NCBI GenBank assembly: GCA_900555705.1 | Contig: USLV01000098.1 | Span: 1-5,848 of the forward strand | Source: an uncultured Oscillospiraceae bacterium | GTDB lineage: Bacteria; Bacillota; Clostridia; Oscillospirales; Acutalibacteraceae | Length of the DNA: 5,848 nt | Reading direction: 5' to 3' | Shown here: one piece after another, positions 5,227 through 5,848 of the stretch | Numbering within the stretch: position 1 is the stretch's first letter | How the letters are laid out: each line of letters opens with the position of its first letter | Position numbers and translations under genes: made by a program | Notes under the pieces: model-generated | Told to the model about the DNA's origin: nothing | Databases searched by the model: none | The model's input: the letters and a program-made list of their open reading frames with translations, nothing else

Positions 5227-5471
5227 TTATTCCAGATAGACAGCGAAGGCCGGATCGACGATAAACCGGACGATGCTTGGATCGGCATCCACATCTCCCG
5301 CTCCATCGCAAACAGGAAAGTATCGACCGCTTTCGATCCCTTCGTCTCCAGATGCTGCCGCTTAATATCGTCCATCGCCAGTCCCGAAGACACGTCGGCA
5401 GGCGCCTCCTGCCCGCACTCGGCGAGTCCGGTCGTCAGCAGACAGAACACTCCGGCGAGCAGCCCTCTCAC
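5227..5471 (-). pseudogene. Frame-broken small gene with signal-peptide-like start
   Basis: From GTG at 5471 one frame encodes RGLLAGVFCLLTTGLAECGQ, a basic start, hydrophobic core and Cys like a secretion or lipoprotein signal (the residue before Cys is Glu, which is not a standard lipobox), then about 40 polar residues to FLFAMEREM near 5292. That frame has no stop and runs into the next gene's promoter. From about 5295 a different frame gives DPSIVRFIVDPAFAVYLE and a TAA at 5227-5229, right before a hairpin, which looks like the proper C-terminus. A frameshift near 5285-5300 would join them into a protein of about 80 residues. The start is also unclear: a GTG at 5481 or ATG at 5493 fits the promoter better but lies in another frame. 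This could be a decayed gene, an assembly error, or no gene at all. Confidence 0.4.
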
Positions 5472-5515
5472 TGTTTCTCACATCGCAAGCCATCCTGCTA
5501 TTCTTTCTGATTTCT

Positions 5516-5543
5516 ACTATATCGTATTTTGAAGAAATGTCAA
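5516..5543 (-). promoter_or_regulatory. Consensus promoter upstream of the broken gene
   Basis: On the minus strand TTGACA (5538-5543, exact consensus), a 16-base spacer and TATAGT (5516-5521). Transcription would start near 5509. The first ATG after it is at 5493, giving a leader of about 16 nt like the other two minus-strand genes, with AGCAGG immediately before it. A strong promoter argues that a functional gene stood, or stands, here. Confidence 0.75.
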
Positions 5544-5718
5544 TATGTTTTTGGAAATTTGAGAACGCTGAACCGGCTGCAAACAGCACAGAGCGCCGCC
5601 TTTCCGTGTTCATATATCGCTGAATAAAACGTATTTATTCGATATAGAAATAAAACGGCGAATATCATTCTCTAAACTTCAAAATGCACATGGACGTTTC
5701 CGAAATTCTCTGATATCT
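5544..5718. other. AT-rich intergenic stretch with an imperfect inverted repeat
   Basis: No gene is visible. GAATAAA (5622-5628) and TTTATTC (5634-5640) form a 7-bp inverted repeat around ACGTA, and ATATCG (5614-5619) with CGATAT (5640-5645) extends the symmetry after a short bulge. It may be an operator or the weak 3' hairpin of the gene ending at 5719. No T-run follows on either strand. Confidence 0.4.
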
Positions 5719-5814
5719 TTAAAATGAGCTGACGGTCGGTTTGACCGGCTGCCACCATTCGCCGCCTGCCGAAACGACCTCGACGCCCAATGGAGCGACT
5801 GTGACACCGTCTCT
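5719..5814 (-). CDS. C-terminal end of an unidentified gene, cut by the contig edge
   Basis: The minus-strand frame from the edge of genomic sequence reads about 31 residues ending GGEWWQPVKPTVSSF, then TAA at 5719-5721. The codons are mostly G/C at the third position, like the genes in the window, and base composition drops to AT-rich directly after the stop, which supports real coding. The start lies beyond the right end; bases 5815-5848 are adapter and must not be translated. The Trp pair and beta-like composition do not identify a family. No function is proposed. Confidence 0.5.
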   Translation of the reverse strand, partial: RDGVTVAPLGVEVVSAGGEWWQPVKPTVSSF

Positions 5815-5848
5815 CTGTCTCTTATACACATCTCCGAGCCCACGAGAC
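5815..5848. other. Nextera transposase adapter (non-biological)
   Basis: CTGTCTCTTATACACATCT (5815-5833) is the reverse complement of the 19-bp Tn5 mosaic end used in Nextera libraries, and CCGAGCCCACGAGAC (5834-5848) is the read-2-side adapter that follows it. The match is exact to the contig end. This is untrimmed library sequence, not a Tn5 insertion: the rest of the transposon is absent and the second part is a synthetic primer. Confidence 0.97.

Noticed and set aside
5733..5747. A 5-bp inverted repeat CGGTC/GACCG near the right edge.
   Set aside because: It lies inside the apparent coding end at 5719-5814, is short and has no terminator features.
5815..5833. The Tn5 mosaic end as evidence of a transposon insertion.
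   Set aside because: It is followed by synthetic adapter sequence at the contig end, with no transposase and no second end or target duplication.

Overview
The window looks like a piece of a draft (probably metagenomic) contig from a fairly GC-rich member of the Clostridia, plausibly an Oscillospiraceae/Ruminococcaceae-type gut or digester fibre degrader. The reasons are a type I dockerin at the end of a secreted glycoside hydrolase, a FIVAR-like helical module, purine-rich AAGGGGG ribosome binding sites, consensus housekeeping (SigA-type) promoters in AT-rich gaps, and strong GC bias inside genes. The last 34 bases are not biological: they match the Nextera transposase adapter, so genomic sequence ends at 5814.

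Layout. Positions 1-242 hold no gene I can support; they contain small palindromes, a polypurine/polypyrimidine tract with a repeated 13-mer, and a 66-bp nearly perfect palindrome just past the end of the regulator gene. On the minus strand, 243-1109 encodes an AraC-family regulator with a cupin-like sensing domain, read from a consensus promoter (1133-1161). Across a 164-bp gap, 1274-4546 (+) encodes a 1090-residue secreted protein: signal peptide, carbohydrate-binding-like beta-sandwich, FIVAR-like helices, second beta-sandwich, GH71/GH99-like catalytic barrel, third beta-sandwich and C-terminal dockerin. A 45-bp palindrome with a T-run terminates it. A second hairpin (4711-4742) points the other way and closes a 111-residue minus-strand coiled-coil protein (4815-5150, GTG start) that carries six 21-bp repeats. 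Upstream of it lies a frame-broken signal-peptide gene (about 5227-5471, minus) with its own consensus promoter, then an AT-rich gap, then the last ~31 codons of another minus-strand gene (5719-5814) cut by the adapter.

How it fits together. The divergent regulator/hydrolase pair suggests a small sugar-responsive unit. The regulator has a strong constitutive-looking promoter, while the hydrolase promoter has a -10 but no recognisable -35, as expected for an activator-dependent gene. The hydrolase would be exported and docked by its dockerin onto a cohesin-bearing scaffold, which is not in this window. The right third is unrelated small-gene territory. I found no RNA gene, CRISPR array or transposase. 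The most unusual items are the module combination of the dockerin enzyme, the long loopless palindromes, the heptad-repeat gene and the broken signal-peptide gene.
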